NCBI GenBank assembly: GCA_942491885.1
Contig: CALOCQ010000002.1
Span: 124,001-188,000 of the forward strand
Reading direction: 5' to 3'
Source of the DNA: CALBPI01 sp942491885
Lineage (GTDB): Bacteria > Pseudomonadota > Gammaproteobacteria > Steroidobacterales > Woeseiaceae
Length of the DNA: 64,000 bases
Shown here: positions 9,221 to 17,732 of the stretch, one piece after another
How positions within the stretch are numbered: the first letter of the stretch is position 1
How the letters are laid out: the number at the start of each line of letters is the position of its first letter
Notes under the pieces: model-generated
Databases searched by the model: none
The model's input: the letters and a program-made list of their open reading frames with translations, nothing else
What the model was told of the DNA's origin: nothing
Translations under genes and position numbers: made by a program

Positions 9221-10311
9221 GCCGACGACCAGCGCGACGGGCGCAAGCGTTGGAAAATACCGTTCTGTTCCGCCAGCAGCAGCAAGGCGACCAGCAACAT
9301 CGACGCATGCACGGACCATATGCCGATTTCGGGGATCAGATCGCCGCGTTCCACCCACACTTTGGCGGCGCCCAGAAGATTGAAGTAGATAATGAACACG
9401 AGCACGCCTAACGCGAGCTTGCCGTAGCGCCCCTGACGGGGCTGGCTCTTCGACAGCGGTACCGCCAGCAGCGCGAGTATCAACGTGGAGATCGGCACCG
9501 ACAGCCGCCATTGCAGCTCGGCTATGGCCAGCGTGTCCTTGACCTCCAGCAAATCGAGCGTCGACATGGCCTCCGGCTTCAGCTTCGGAATCTCGGCAGC
9601 AGGCAATGCGTAGGGCAGACCGTACTCGGCGAACTCGATGACCTGAAAGCGGTTACTGCCGGGCACGCCAAGGTAGCGGCGTCCCTCGCTGAGCACGATA
9701 TAGCGCGTGTCATCGTCGCTGACGCGCTGCGTCCCGCTGCGCGCAAGCACCACTTCCACGGTGTCGCCGTCGCGCCGTTGCAAGAACACGTTGCTCAACA
9801 CGCCATTGCTGTCGACCTGTTCAGAAAAAATCACCGCACCATCGCTGCCCGCCTGCACGAAGCGACCGGCCTCCAGCGCGCTCAGGTCCATTTGCCGCTG
9901 GGTTTCAGCGCCGATGATCTCGATCCGCTGCAACGAGTCGGGTGCGACCACCAATGCCAGCCAGGCAACGAATGCCGCCAATGGCACCGCCAGCCAGGCG
10001 ATCGGCCGGAACAGCCCGGAAGGCCCGACGCGACAGGCCATCATCGCCGGCAGCTCGCTGTCGCTGTAGAGCCGCGCCAGCGCCAGCATGATCGCCAGAA
10101 AAAGGCCAAACGGCACGATAATCGTCATATATTGCAGCGCCGTCAGGCCGATAACGCTGAAAACCGCATCTTTGGCGATTTTGTCGCGTGCAGCATCGCC
10201 CAGCACCCGTGCAAACTGGTTTGACAGCAGGATCGCCAAGAGCACCAGCGTGACCGATAACCAGGTCTGCAGGGTCTCGCGAAAAATGTAGCGATCGAGG
10301 ATTCTCAGCAT
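9217..10311 (-). CDS. lptF: LPS export ABC transporter permease LptF
   Basis: Partner permease of LptG in the LPS exporter. The ATG at 10311 gives a 364-residue protein beginning MLRILDRYIFRETLQTWLSV, the standard LptF N-terminus. The conserved block LYSDSELPAMMACRVG lies before the third membrane segment. The periplasmic domain spans about residues 130-260, and the last three membrane segments end near residue 350. Several in-frame codons lie upstream of 10311 but are not needed. The gene diverges from pepA, as in E. coli and Pseudomonas. Confidence 0.95.
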   Translation of the reverse strand: MLRILDRYIFRETLQTWLSVTLVLLAILLSNQFARVLGDAARDKIAKDAVFSVIGLTALQYMTIIVPFGLFLAIMLALARLYSDSELPAMMACRVGPSGLFRPIAWLAVPLAAFVAWLALVVAPDSLQRIEIIGAETQRQMDLSALEAGRFVQAGSDGAVIFSEQVDSNGVLSNVFLQRRDGDTVEVVLARSGTQRVSDDDTRYIVLSEGRRYLGVPGSNRFQVIEFAEYGLPYALPAAEIPKLKPEAMSTLDLLEVKDTLAIAELQWRLSVPISTLILALLAVPLSKSQPRQGRYGKLALGVLVFIIYFNLLGAAKVWVERGDLIPEIGIWSVHASMLLVALLLLAEQNGIFQRLRPSRWSSA

Positions 10312-10397
10312 GATGATGCGAATAAAACTTAAATTCGGCAGTGGCTTACAGTATGATCTTGACCGCTCCCGGGGGGAGTTCGACTGCATAGTAACAA

Positions 10398-10429
10398 GCT
10401 GACAGCGGCGAGTCGCCTTTGCCGTCAGC
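10398..10429. other. Hairpin in the lptF-pepA intergenic region
   Basis: GCTGAC at 10398-10403 and GTCAGC at 10424-10429 form a perfect 6-bp outer stem. A second perfect inverted repeat, GGCGA-g-TCGCC, lies inside it. No U-tract follows, so it is not a terminator. It lies about 120 bp before pepA and 90 bp before lptF in the 241-bp divergent region. Function unknown; it could be an operator or a leader structure. Confidence 0.3.
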
Positions 10430-10552
10430 CGGCGCCGATCACCGAATCGAAGCTGAGTATGCGTTCGCCATGACCCGGCAAAACGACAATAACGAAACCG
10501 CGATCAGTGCAAACACTGGCCGGGAACACGACAGCTGCTAGGAGTAGTGAAG

Positions 10553-12040
10553 ATGGAATTTGTTGCGACTACCGCAAATGCCGGCAAGAAGGCCAGCGAC
10601 TGTGTCATCGTCGGCGTCTACGAGCGCAAGGTGCTCAGCGACGCGGCGAGCGAAATCGACGAGGCAACAGGCGGACTGATCAGCGGGCTGCTCGAACAGG
10701 GCGACATCAGCGGCAAGCTAGGCAATGCCCAATTGCTGGCACGACCCGACGGCGTTAAAGCCAAGCGTGTTGTCGTTGTCGGTCTCGGCAAAAAATCCAC
10801 ATTCGGCCGGCGCGAATACTATCGCGCGTTGCAGTCTGCCCTCGCAGCGATCAACTCTACACAGGTCAGAGAAGCAACCTCATATCTGTCCGGCGAAACG
10901 GTCAAAGACTGCGACGCCTACTACCTCGGTCGCCTCGCCGCGCAAGCACTCGGCGAACATCGCTACCGCTTCAACGACCTGAAATCGTCCGGCAAGAAGC
11001 CGGAAACGAAATTGAACCGGCTGTCATTGGCTGCGGCAGAACGCAGCGAGTCCGATGACCTTTTGCGCGGTGCAAACCATGGTGGCGGCATCGCTGCCGG
11101 CATGCAGCTCACGCGCGATCTTGGCAACATGCCGCCGAATCTGTGCCACCCCAGCTACCTTGCGGATCAGGCGCGGGAAATGGCCGACAGGCACAAGAAC
11201 CTGAAAGCCACCATTCTCGATGAATCGGACATGGCTAAGCTCGGCATGCACTCGCTGCTGTCCGTAGGCCACGGTTCTGACCAGCCGTCAAAGCTGATCC
11301 AGCTCGACTATCGCAACAACGGCGACGCGGCACCGATCATTCTGGTCGGCAAGGGCATAACGTTCGATACCGGCGGTATTTCATTAAAGCCCGGGCCAAT
11401 GATGGACGAAATGAAATACGACATGGGCGGTGCTGCGGCAGTTTTGGGCGCGATGGCGGCGGTTGCCGAACTGGCGCTACCGATCAATCTGACCGTGATC
11501 GTGCCGAGTGCGGAAAACATGCCGAGCGGACGCGCGACGCGCCCGGGCGACATCGTCACCAGCATGTCCGGTCGGACCATCGAAATTCTCAACACCGATG
11601 CTGAGGGCCGACTGATCCTGTGCGACGCGCTGACCTATGCGCAACAGTTTTCACCCAAGGCGCTGATCGACGTCGCAACCCTGACGGGTGCCTGCGTCAT
11701 CGCACTGGGCAAACACCGCTCAGGCATCATGGCCAATGATCACGACCTCGCGAAAGCGCTGACGGATGCCGGCGAGCGCGCGGTCGACCGCGCCTGGCAT
11801 CTGCCACTCGATCAGGAATACACCGATCAGCTCAAGAGTAACTTCGCCGATTGCGCCAACATCGGTGGCCGTGACGGCGGCGTCATTACCGCCGGCGCAT
11901 TCCTCGGCCAGTTCACGGAAAAAGCGACCTGGGCGCATATCGACATTGCCGGCACCGCGTGGCTTGGTGGCAGCAAAAAGGGCTCAACCGGTCGTCCGGT
12001 GCCGTTGCTGGTCGACTATCTGCTGCAACAGGCAGGTTGA
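10553..12040 (+). CDS. pepA: Leucyl aminopeptidase (M17)
   Basis: Cytosolic hexameric dimetal aminopeptidase that releases N-terminal residues from peptides. In some gammaproteobacteria it is also a DNA-binding recombination accessory and repressor. The ATG at 10553 is preceded by AGGAG with 8-nt spacing; a GTG at 10547 lies too close to that site. The 495-residue product has GKGITFDTGG near residue 267 and NTDAEGRLIL near residue 347, carrying the zinc ligands and the bicarbonate-site Arg. It heads a pepA-holC-unknown-valS run, a conserved order in this class. A second M17 enzyme is encoded at 59136. Confidence 0.96.
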   Translation: MEFVATTANAGKKASDCVIVGVYERKVLSDAASEIDEATGGLISGLLEQGDISGKLGNAQLLARPDGVKAKRVVVVGLGKKSTFGRREYYRALQSALAAINSTQVREATSYLSGETVKDCDAYYLGRLAAQALGEHRYRFNDLKSSGKKPETKLNRLSLAAAERSESDDLLRGANHGGGIAAGMQLTRDLGNMPPNLCHPSYLADQAREMADRHKNLKATILDESDMAKLGMHSLLSVGHGSDQPSKLIQLDYRNNGDAAPIILVGKGITFDTGGISLKPGPMMDEMKYDMGGAAAVLGAMAAVAELALPINLTVIVPSAENMPSGRATRPGDIVTSMSGRTIEILNTDAEGRLILCDALTYAQQFSPKALIDVATLTGACVIALGKHRSGIMANDHDLAKALTDAGERAVDRAWHLPLDQEYTDQLKSNFADCANIGGRDGGVITAGAFLGQFTEKATWAHIDIAGTAWLGGSKKGSTGRPVPLLVDYLLQQAG

Positions 12041-12043
12041 GCG

Positions 12044-12475
12044 TTGGGCGCGCAGGTTGATTTTTACCTGCTCGGCACGCCCGGAGATGAGGCGCGCATG
12101 ACGTTCGCCTGCAAGCTGACCAACAAGGCCTATCAACTCGACAACCGCGTGCACCTGCGCGTGCCCGATGCAGACGCACTGGCTGCGCTCGACACGTTGT
12201 TGTGGACGTTCAGCGACGACAGCTTTGTGCCGCACGACGTACTTGGCAGCGATGCAACGCAGGCCGCCGTGACCCTGGCGGTCGCGGATCAACCAATACC
12301 TGCCAACGCCGATGTGTGCATCAATCTCGCCTCGGCCGCGGTCAATGAAGACTGCGCGCGGATTGCCGAAATCGTTAGCGACGATCAGGACGTCAAGGCG
12401 GCCGGGCGTGCCCGCTACGCCGAATACCGCGATCGCGGCTGCACACTCAACACACATAAAATAGGCGCGCGGTAG
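12044..12475 (+). CDS. holC: DNA polymerase III subunit chi
   Basis: Clamp-loader accessory subunit that binds SSB and, through psi, the gamma complex. The product has about 143 residues. VDFYLLGTPGDEARMTFACK forms the N-terminus, followed by HLRVPDADALAALDTLLWTF and SDDSFVPH, a block highly conserved in HolC. The start is a TTG three bases after the pepA stop; no ATG precedes the conserved N-terminus, so TTG is the best choice. Located between pepA and valS, as in most gammaproteobacteria. Confidence 0.93.
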   Translation: MGAQVDFYLLGTPGDEARMTFACKLTNKAYQLDNRVHLRVPDADALAALDTLLWTFSDDSFVPHDVLGSDATQAAVTLAVADQPIPANADVCINLASAAVNEDCARIAEIVSDDQDVKAAGRARYAEYRDRGCTLNTHKIGAR

Positions 12476-12478
12476 GCG

Positions 12479-12769
12479 GTGGTCGGCGACGACGACATCC
12501 CGGTTCTGACCAACGTCGTCAAACGCGAACGGCGCGCGCATGTTGCGTTGACCAACGACGTGCGACAGGCGATCGTGGACGACATCAGCGCGCAAGTGCA
12601 CGACATGCTCAAGCAACGCGTGCAATCGGTCGCCGTGGATATCGATGCTTTGCTGAGCAGCAAAGTGATCCGCTGGGTCGAGGAGCGCCTGCCAACGCTG
12701 ATTGATGATGCGATCAGCGCCCGTATCGAGCGCACCCGGGGCGACAGCGACGCAGACAACCAGTCCTGA
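12479..12769 (+). CDS. Small conserved hypothetical protein between holC and valS
   Basis: A 96-residue acidic protein starting at a GTG three bases after the holC stop. The N-terminus GDDDIPVLTNVV resembles the short N-terminal motif of several small proteins found at this site in beta- and gammaproteobacteria. The rest is helical and charged, with VRQAIVDDISAQVHDML suggesting an amphipathic helix or coiled coil. No catalytic motif, signal peptide or membrane segment is seen. I do not recognise a function. Tight spacing and the position between a polymerase III subunit and valS support it being a real gene. Confidence 0.7.
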   Translation: MVGDDDIPVLTNVVKRERRAHVALTNDVRQAIVDDISAQVHDMLKQRVQSVAVDIDALLSSKVIRWVEERLPTLIDDAISARIERTRGDSDADNQS

Positions 12770-12872
12770 ATAACAGGCCGCCGGAGAAGATACGGCTAGC
12801 CGAACCCTCCCCGACTCATTAGAATTTCCCCACGAATCACTGACCGCCGGCGCGCCTGCGGCCCGCACGGAT

Positions 12873-15641
12873 ATGACCATGGACAAAACCTATTCTCCCC
12901 ATGCCATCGAGACCAAGCACTACGAGCGCTGGGAGCGAGAAGGCCGGTTCAAGCCGCAAGGCGACGGCGACGGTTATTGCATCGTTATTCCGCCGCCCAA
13001 TGTCACCGGTTCGCTGCACATGGGGCATGCGTTTCAGGACACGATCATGGACACGCTGGTGCGCTACCACCGCATGCGTGGCGACAACACGTTGTGGCAA
13101 CACGGCACCGACCATGCGGGCATCGCCACACAAATGGTCGTTGAGCGGCAATTGAACGCCGCCGGCCGCTCACGACGCGATCTCGGCCGTGAGCAATTCG
13201 TCGACAAGGTGTGGGAGTGGAAGGAAACGTCCGGCGGGCGCATTAACGACCAGATGCGCAGGCTTGGCGCGTCGGTCGACTGGAGCCGCGAACGATTCAC
13301 GATGGACGACGGGCTATCGGAGGCCGTCAGCAACGTGTTCGTAAAACTGTACGAAGAAGGTCTGATCTATCGCGGCAAGCGACTGGTCAACTGGGACCCG
13401 GTCCTGCACACGGCGCTGTCCGACCTGGAAGTATTGTCCGAAGAAGAAAACGGTCATCTGTGGCACTTTCGTTATCCGCTCGCTGAAGGCGGAGACCACC
13501 TGGTCGTTGCGACGACACGTCCGGAGACCATGCTCGGTGACAGCGCGGTGGCCGTGCACCCGGATGACGAACGCTATCAGCACCTGATCGGCCAGTCCGT
13601 GCGTCTGCCAATCGTCGATCGCCTGATACCGATTGTTGCCGACAGCTACGTCGACCCGGAGTTCGGCACCGGCTGCGTAAAAATCACCCCCGCACATGAT
13701 TTCAATGACTACGAGATCGGTCAGCGCCATGACCTGCAACTGATCAATGTGCTGACCGACAACGCGCAGATTAATGACGACATGCCCGAAGACTATCGCG
13801 GCATGGATCGCTTTGATGCACGCAAGAAAGTGGTCAGCGAGTTCGAGTCACTTGGCCTGCTCGAGAAAATAGAACCACACAAAATGAAGGTGCCGCGCGG
13901 CGATCGCAGCGGCGCCGTCGTCGAGCCTTATATGACCGATCAGTGGTACGTGAAAATCGCGCCGTTGGCAGAGCCGGCGATCAAGGCAGTGGAGGACGGC
14001 GACATCCGCTTCGTACCGGATAACTGGTCGAAGACCTATTTCGACTGGATGAACAAGATTCAGGACTGGTGCATCAGCCGTCAGCTGTGGTGGGGCCACC
14101 GCATCCCTGCCTGGTATGACGATGCCGGCAACGTGTATGTCGGCAACGACGAAGACGCCGTTCGCGATGCGCATAATCTCGGTAGCGAAACCGCATTGCG
14201 CCAGGACGACGATGTGCTGGACACCTGGTTCTCGTCCGCGTTGTGGCCGTTCAGCACGCTGGGCTGGCCGCAGGACACGCCGGAAATGAAGGCGTTCTAT
14301 CCCAACAATGTTCTGGTTACCGGCTTCGACATTATTTTCTTCTGGGTCGCGCGCATGATCATGTTCGGCCTGAAATTTACCGGCGAAGTACCGTTCCGCG
14401 AAGTCTACATCCATGGCCTGATCCGCGATCAGGACGGCCAGAAGATGTCCAAGAGCAAAGGCAACGTGCTCGATCCCATCGACCTGATCGACGGCATCGA
14501 CCTCGAGACACTGGTCGCCAAGCGCACCAGCGGACTGATGCAGCCGCATCTGGCACCGAAGATCGAGAAAGCCACCCGCCGCCAGTTCGCCGATGGCATA
14601 CCGGAATTCGGCACCGACGCACTGCGCTTCACGTTCGCAGCATTGGCGACAACCGGTCGCGATATCCGATTCGATCTCGGACGTATCGAGGGCTATCGCA
14701 ATTTCTGCAACAAGCTCTGGAACGCATCGCGGTTTGTACTGACCACAACCGAACCGCTCGACGACGATGCAGGGGGTGAGGCGACACCGGGTGTTGCGGA
14801 TCGCTGGATCACATCACGCTTTGCCCATTTGGTTGGCGAGGTCGAGCGCCAGTTCGATCGTTATCGTCTCGATCTCGCAGCACAGGCAATCTATGAGTTT
14901 ACCTGGCACGAGTTCTGTGACTGGTATCTGGAGCTCAGCAAGGCGACGCTGTATTCCGACAACGCGTCGCCCGCGTCGAAGCGTGCGGCGATGCAAACGC
15001 TGGCGGCTACGCTCGAGCAACTGTTGCGTGTCATGCATCCGGTAATGCCGTTCATCAGCGAAGAAATCTGGCAACGGGTCGCACCGCGCACCGGCATCAG
15101 CGACGCATCGATTTGCGATGTCCGCTGGCCGGTCATCGGGACGCGGGATGCAGCCGCGGAAGAGGACATGATCTGGATACAGGCGTTCGTGCTGGGCGTT
15201 CGCCAGATCCGCGGCGAAATGGATATCGCGCCGGGCAAACCATTGCCGGTCATGCTGACGCAGATGAGCGCGGACGACGCGGGCAAGCTCGAACGCAATC
15301 GTCCGCTATTGGTGAAGATGGCGAACCTCGGTTCGATCGATGTCCTCGACAGCGGCGATGATTTACCGCCATGCGCAACAGCGCTGCATGGCGATATGCG
15401 TATTTCCGTCCCGATGGCCGGGCTGATTGATACCGACAAGGAAATTGAGCGCCTGTCGCGGCAGCTGGAAAAGTCCACCGGCGACCTCAAGCGCACGCGG
15501 GCGAAATTGACCAATCCGAAGTTTGTCGATCGCGCGCCCGCAGAGGTCGTGGCGACCGAGCGTGAGCGTGAACAGGAGCATGCCCAGCTGATCGGTCAAC
15601 TGGAATCGCAGCTCGAAGCGCTCCGAAAAATAGCCGATTGA
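12873..15641 (+). CDS. valS: Valyl-tRNA synthetase
   Basis: Charges tRNA-Val; class I synthetase of the Ile/Leu/Val subgroup. The HIGH motif is HMGH at about residues 49-52, within PPPNVTGSLHMGHAFQ, and the KMSKS loop is at about residue 524 (GQKMSKSKGN). The CP1 editing domain lies between them. The anticodon-binding domain follows. The C-terminus (from about residue 855) is the coiled coil typical of ValS: IERLSRQLEKSTGDLKRTRA. Length is 922. The ATG at 12873 is followed by another at 12879, and either could start translation. A terminator-like hairpin follows the gene. Confidence 0.97.
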   Translation: MTMDKTYSPHAIETKHYERWEREGRFKPQGDGDGYCIVIPPPNVTGSLHMGHAFQDTIMDTLVRYHRMRGDNTLWQHGTDHAGIATQMVVERQLNAAGRSRRDLGREQFVDKVWEWKETSGGRINDQMRRLGASVDWSRERFTMDDGLSEAVSNVFVKLYEEGLIYRGKRLVNWDPVLHTALSDLEVLSEEENGHLWHFRYPLAEGGDHLVVATTRPETMLGDSAVAVHPDDERYQHLIGQSVRLPIVDRLIPIVADSYVDPEFGTGCVKITPAHDFNDYEIGQRHDLQLINVLTDNAQINDDMPEDYRGMDRFDARKKVVSEFESLGLLEKIEPHKMKVPRGDRSGAVVEPYMTDQWYVKIAPLAEPAIKAVEDGDIRFVPDNWSKTYFDWMNKIQDWCISRQLWWGHRIPAWYDDAGNVYVGNDEDAVRDAHNLGSETALRQDDDVLDTWFSSALWPFSTLGWPQDTPEMKAFYPNNVLVTGFDIIFFWVARMIMFGLKFTGEVPFREVYIHGLIRDQDGQKMSKSKGNVLDPIDLIDGIDLETLVAKRTSGLMQPHLAPKIEKATRRQFADGIPEFGTDALRFTFAALATTGRDIRFDLGRIEGYRNFCNKLWNASRFVLTTTEPLDDDAGGEATPGVADRWITSRFAHLVGEVERQFDRYRLDLAAQAIYEFTWHEFCDWYLELSKATLYSDNASPASKRAAMQTLAATLEQLLRVMHPVMPFISEEIWQRVAPRTGISDASICDVRWPVIGTRDAAAEEDMIWIQAFVLGVRQIRGEMDIAPGKPLPVMLTQMSADDAGKLERNRPLLVKMANLGSIDVLDSGDDLPPCATALHGDMRISVPMAGLIDTDKEIERLSRQLEKSTGDLKRTRAKLTNPKFVDRAPAEVVATEREREQEHAQLIGQLESQLEALRKIAD

Positions 15642-15693
15642 TGTGATTGGATTGCCGGAAATGGCGGCCGGATAGCGTACTGCATCACATTCT

Positions 15694-15726
15694 GCCCGGT
15701 GCAACCGTGCATGCGGGCGGTTTTTT
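15694..15726 (+). terminator. Probable rho-independent terminator after valS
   Basis: GCCCG at 15694-15698 pairs with CGGGC at 15714-15718. Inside it TGCA pairs with TGCA around an ACCG loop. A GG and a run of six T (15721-15726) follow. It lies about 50 bp after the valS stop and 44 bp before the moxR GTG. Confidence 0.6.
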
Positions 15727-15769
15727 GGCCATGATTGGGCGGTCGACAACTTGAGTCAGGACGTCACGC

Positions 15770-16729
15770 GTGACCAATCCCGTTTCCATTAAGCCTGGCG
15801 CCGAACAGGACGCCCGGGCAGCCTTAGCCGGCGCAATCGCCGCACTCAACAAAATCATTCTTGGCAAGCCGCGCCAGATCGATCTTGCCATCACCTGCCT
15901 GTTGGCGGGTGGCCACCTGTTGATCGAAGACGTCCCCGGGGTTGGCAAGACCACCATGGCACGCGCGCTGGCCGTCGTGCTCGGGCTCGAGTTCGCGCGC
16001 ATCCAGTTCACCAGCGACCTGTTGCCGGCGGATGTCACCGGCATCTCTATCTATCAGAAAAACGATTCCAGTTTTCGTTTCCATCCGGGTCCGATCTTCA
16101 CCCAGATGCTGCTCGCCGACGAGATCAACCGCGCGACGCCGAAAGCACAAAGTGCGTTGCTCGAGGCGATGCAGGAACGCCAGGTGACCGTCGACGGTGT
16201 ACGCCACGTGCTGCCGCGTCCGTTCTTCGTCGTCGCGACGCAAAACCCTGCCGATCAGATCGGCACCTTCGAGCTGCCCGAATCCCAGCTCGATCGTTTT
16301 CTGATGCGCGTCGAAATCGGCTATCCGGACTCGGCGTCGGAACGTATTTTGCTCGACGGCGACAACCCCGCAGCCACACTCGACACACTGAGCCCGTCTT
16401 TGTCGGACAACCAGATCATTCAGTTGCAGGCCGCCGTCAGCGCCATCACGATGGCAGCGCCGCTACTGGATTACCTGCAAGCCCTGGTTAACCATACGCG
16501 CAGCGCACCGGAATTTACCGCCGGCCTGTCGCCGCGCGCATCCATCGCGCTGGCCAGTGCGGCGCGCGCCTATGCGCTGCTGCAGGGGCGCTCGGCGGTC
16601 TATCCGGACGACTTGCAGACGGTGTTCCCGGCCATCGCCGGTCACCGGCTGGGCGTCATATCGGAGCTGCAACAGGCCGGGCCACTGGAGCGTGCGCAGC
16701 ATGTCCTCGACGCTGTCGCTATTCCGTAG
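15770..16729 (+). CDS. MoxR-family AAA+ ATPase
   Basis: A chaperone-like AAA+ ATPase of the MoxR family (AAA_3). Walker A is EDVPGVGKTTMARAL at about residues 54-68. Walker B is LLADEINRATPKAQSALLEA near residues 115-134, and FELPESQLDRFLM carries the sensor and arginine-finger region. At 319 residues it is full length. The start is a GTG. It is the first gene of a MoxR-DUF58-TgpA operon. In this arrangement MoxR proteins are thought to act on the neighbouring VWA/DUF58-type protein and cell-envelope partners, but the substrate here is unknown. Confidence 0.93.
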   Translation: MTNPVSIKPGAEQDARAALAGAIAALNKIILGKPRQIDLAITCLLAGGHLLIEDVPGVGKTTMARALAVVLGLEFARIQFTSDLLPADVTGISIYQKNDSSFRFHPGPIFTQMLLADEINRATPKAQSALLEAMQERQVTVDGVRHVLPRPFFVVATQNPADQIGTFELPESQLDRFLMRVEIGYPDSASERILLDGDNPAATLDTLSPSLSDNQIIQLQAAVSAITMAAPLLDYLQALVNHTRSAPEFTAGLSPRASIALASAARAYALLQGRSAVYPDDLQTVFPAIAGHRLGVISELQQAGPLERAQHVLDAVAIP

Positions 16730-17732
16730 GCCAGGCCTCGCCTGGCAACGCACCAAGACTTCCTGGAAAAGGCGTTTTGAGACGCGCATTTCGCGCTGGA
16801 TCAGGAAGCGCCAGGGCAAGGACGTGCTGCCGCTGCGGATAAGTTCGCGGCGACTGTATATTCTGCCTACCAGCGTTGGCCTTACGTTCGGTATCGTTTG
16901 TTTCGCGATGCTGCTTGGCTCGATGAACTACAACAATTCAATGGGCTTTGCGCTGACCTTCCTGCTAGCCGCGACAGGCCTCGTGGCCATGCATCGCTGC
17001 CATAGAAACCTCGCCGACATCGAGGTGATCGGCGCCCACGCGGAATCGGTGTTTGCCGGCGAGTCGGCGGTATTCGTACTGCAGCTGCGCAACGCCGGTG
17101 GTCAGCCGCGCTACGATCTGCGCGCACGGATCGACGGGCGCAGAAGTCAACCCACCGACCTCGCCGCAACCAGCGATGCGGTACTGCGCGTCACCATACC
17201 TGCGCCTGCACGCGGTATCGTTCGGGTCGGACGCTTCGGCCTGAATACGCGCTTCCCGCTATCGTTGCTGCGTTGCTGGTCGTGGTTGTATCTGGATACG
17301 CAATGCTACGTGTGGCCAAGCCCGGCCAAGGATGCACCTGCACGCCCCTTGTCTCCGAGCAACAATAGCGGGCGACTGGGCACAGGCGGCGATGAAGACT
17401 TCGCCGGTCTCAGGGATTATCAGGACGGTGATTCGCCGCGCCTGATCGCATGGAAGACTTTCGCACGCAGCGGCGAACTGAAATCAAAGCGCTTTGAAGG
17501 CAGCAGTGTGGCGACCACGTGGATCGACATCGACAGCGTCGCGCATGGCGAGCTGGAACAGCGGCTGTCGATAATGACGCGCTGGCTGCTCGAAGCCGAG
17601 GCGGCCGGCGAGCAATACGGGCTGCGACTGCCCGGCAGCGAGATTCTGCCGTCGCGCGGGCGGGCGCATCGCGATCGCTGCCTGGATGCCATGGCGGGCT
17701 ACAAGGCGCCGGTGTTTGATCATGCGAGCTGA
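16701..17732 (+). CDS. DUF58 domain-containing membrane protein
   Basis: A 343-residue protein with two N-terminal membrane segments (about residues 50-95) and a cytoplasmic DUF58 domain. The family signature is LRDYQDGDSPRLIAWKTFAR near residues 236-255, followed by ELKSKRFEG. DUF58 is related to the von Willebrand A fold. Its ATG lies 29 nt inside the moxR coding region in another frame, and its end overlaps the next gene, so the three are translationally coupled. The function is not established; the context points to a MoxR-assisted envelope complex with the downstream transglutaminase. Confidence 0.9.
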   Translation: MSSTLSLFRRPGLAWQRTKTSWKRRFETRISRWIRKRQGKDVLPLRISSRRLYILPTSVGLTFGIVCFAMLLGSMNYNNSMGFALTFLLAATGLVAMHRCHRNLADIEVIGAHAESVFAGESAVFVLQLRNAGGQPRYDLRARIDGRRSQPTDLAATSDAVLRVTIPAPARGIVRVGRFGLNTRFPLSLLRCWSWLYLDTQCYVWPSPAKDAPARPLSPSNNSGRLGTGGDEDFAGLRDYQDGDSPRLIAWKTFARSGELKSKRFEGSSVATTWIDIDSVAHGELEQRLSIMTRWLLEAEAAGEQYGLRLPGSEILPSRGRAHRDRCLDAMAGYKAPVFDHAS

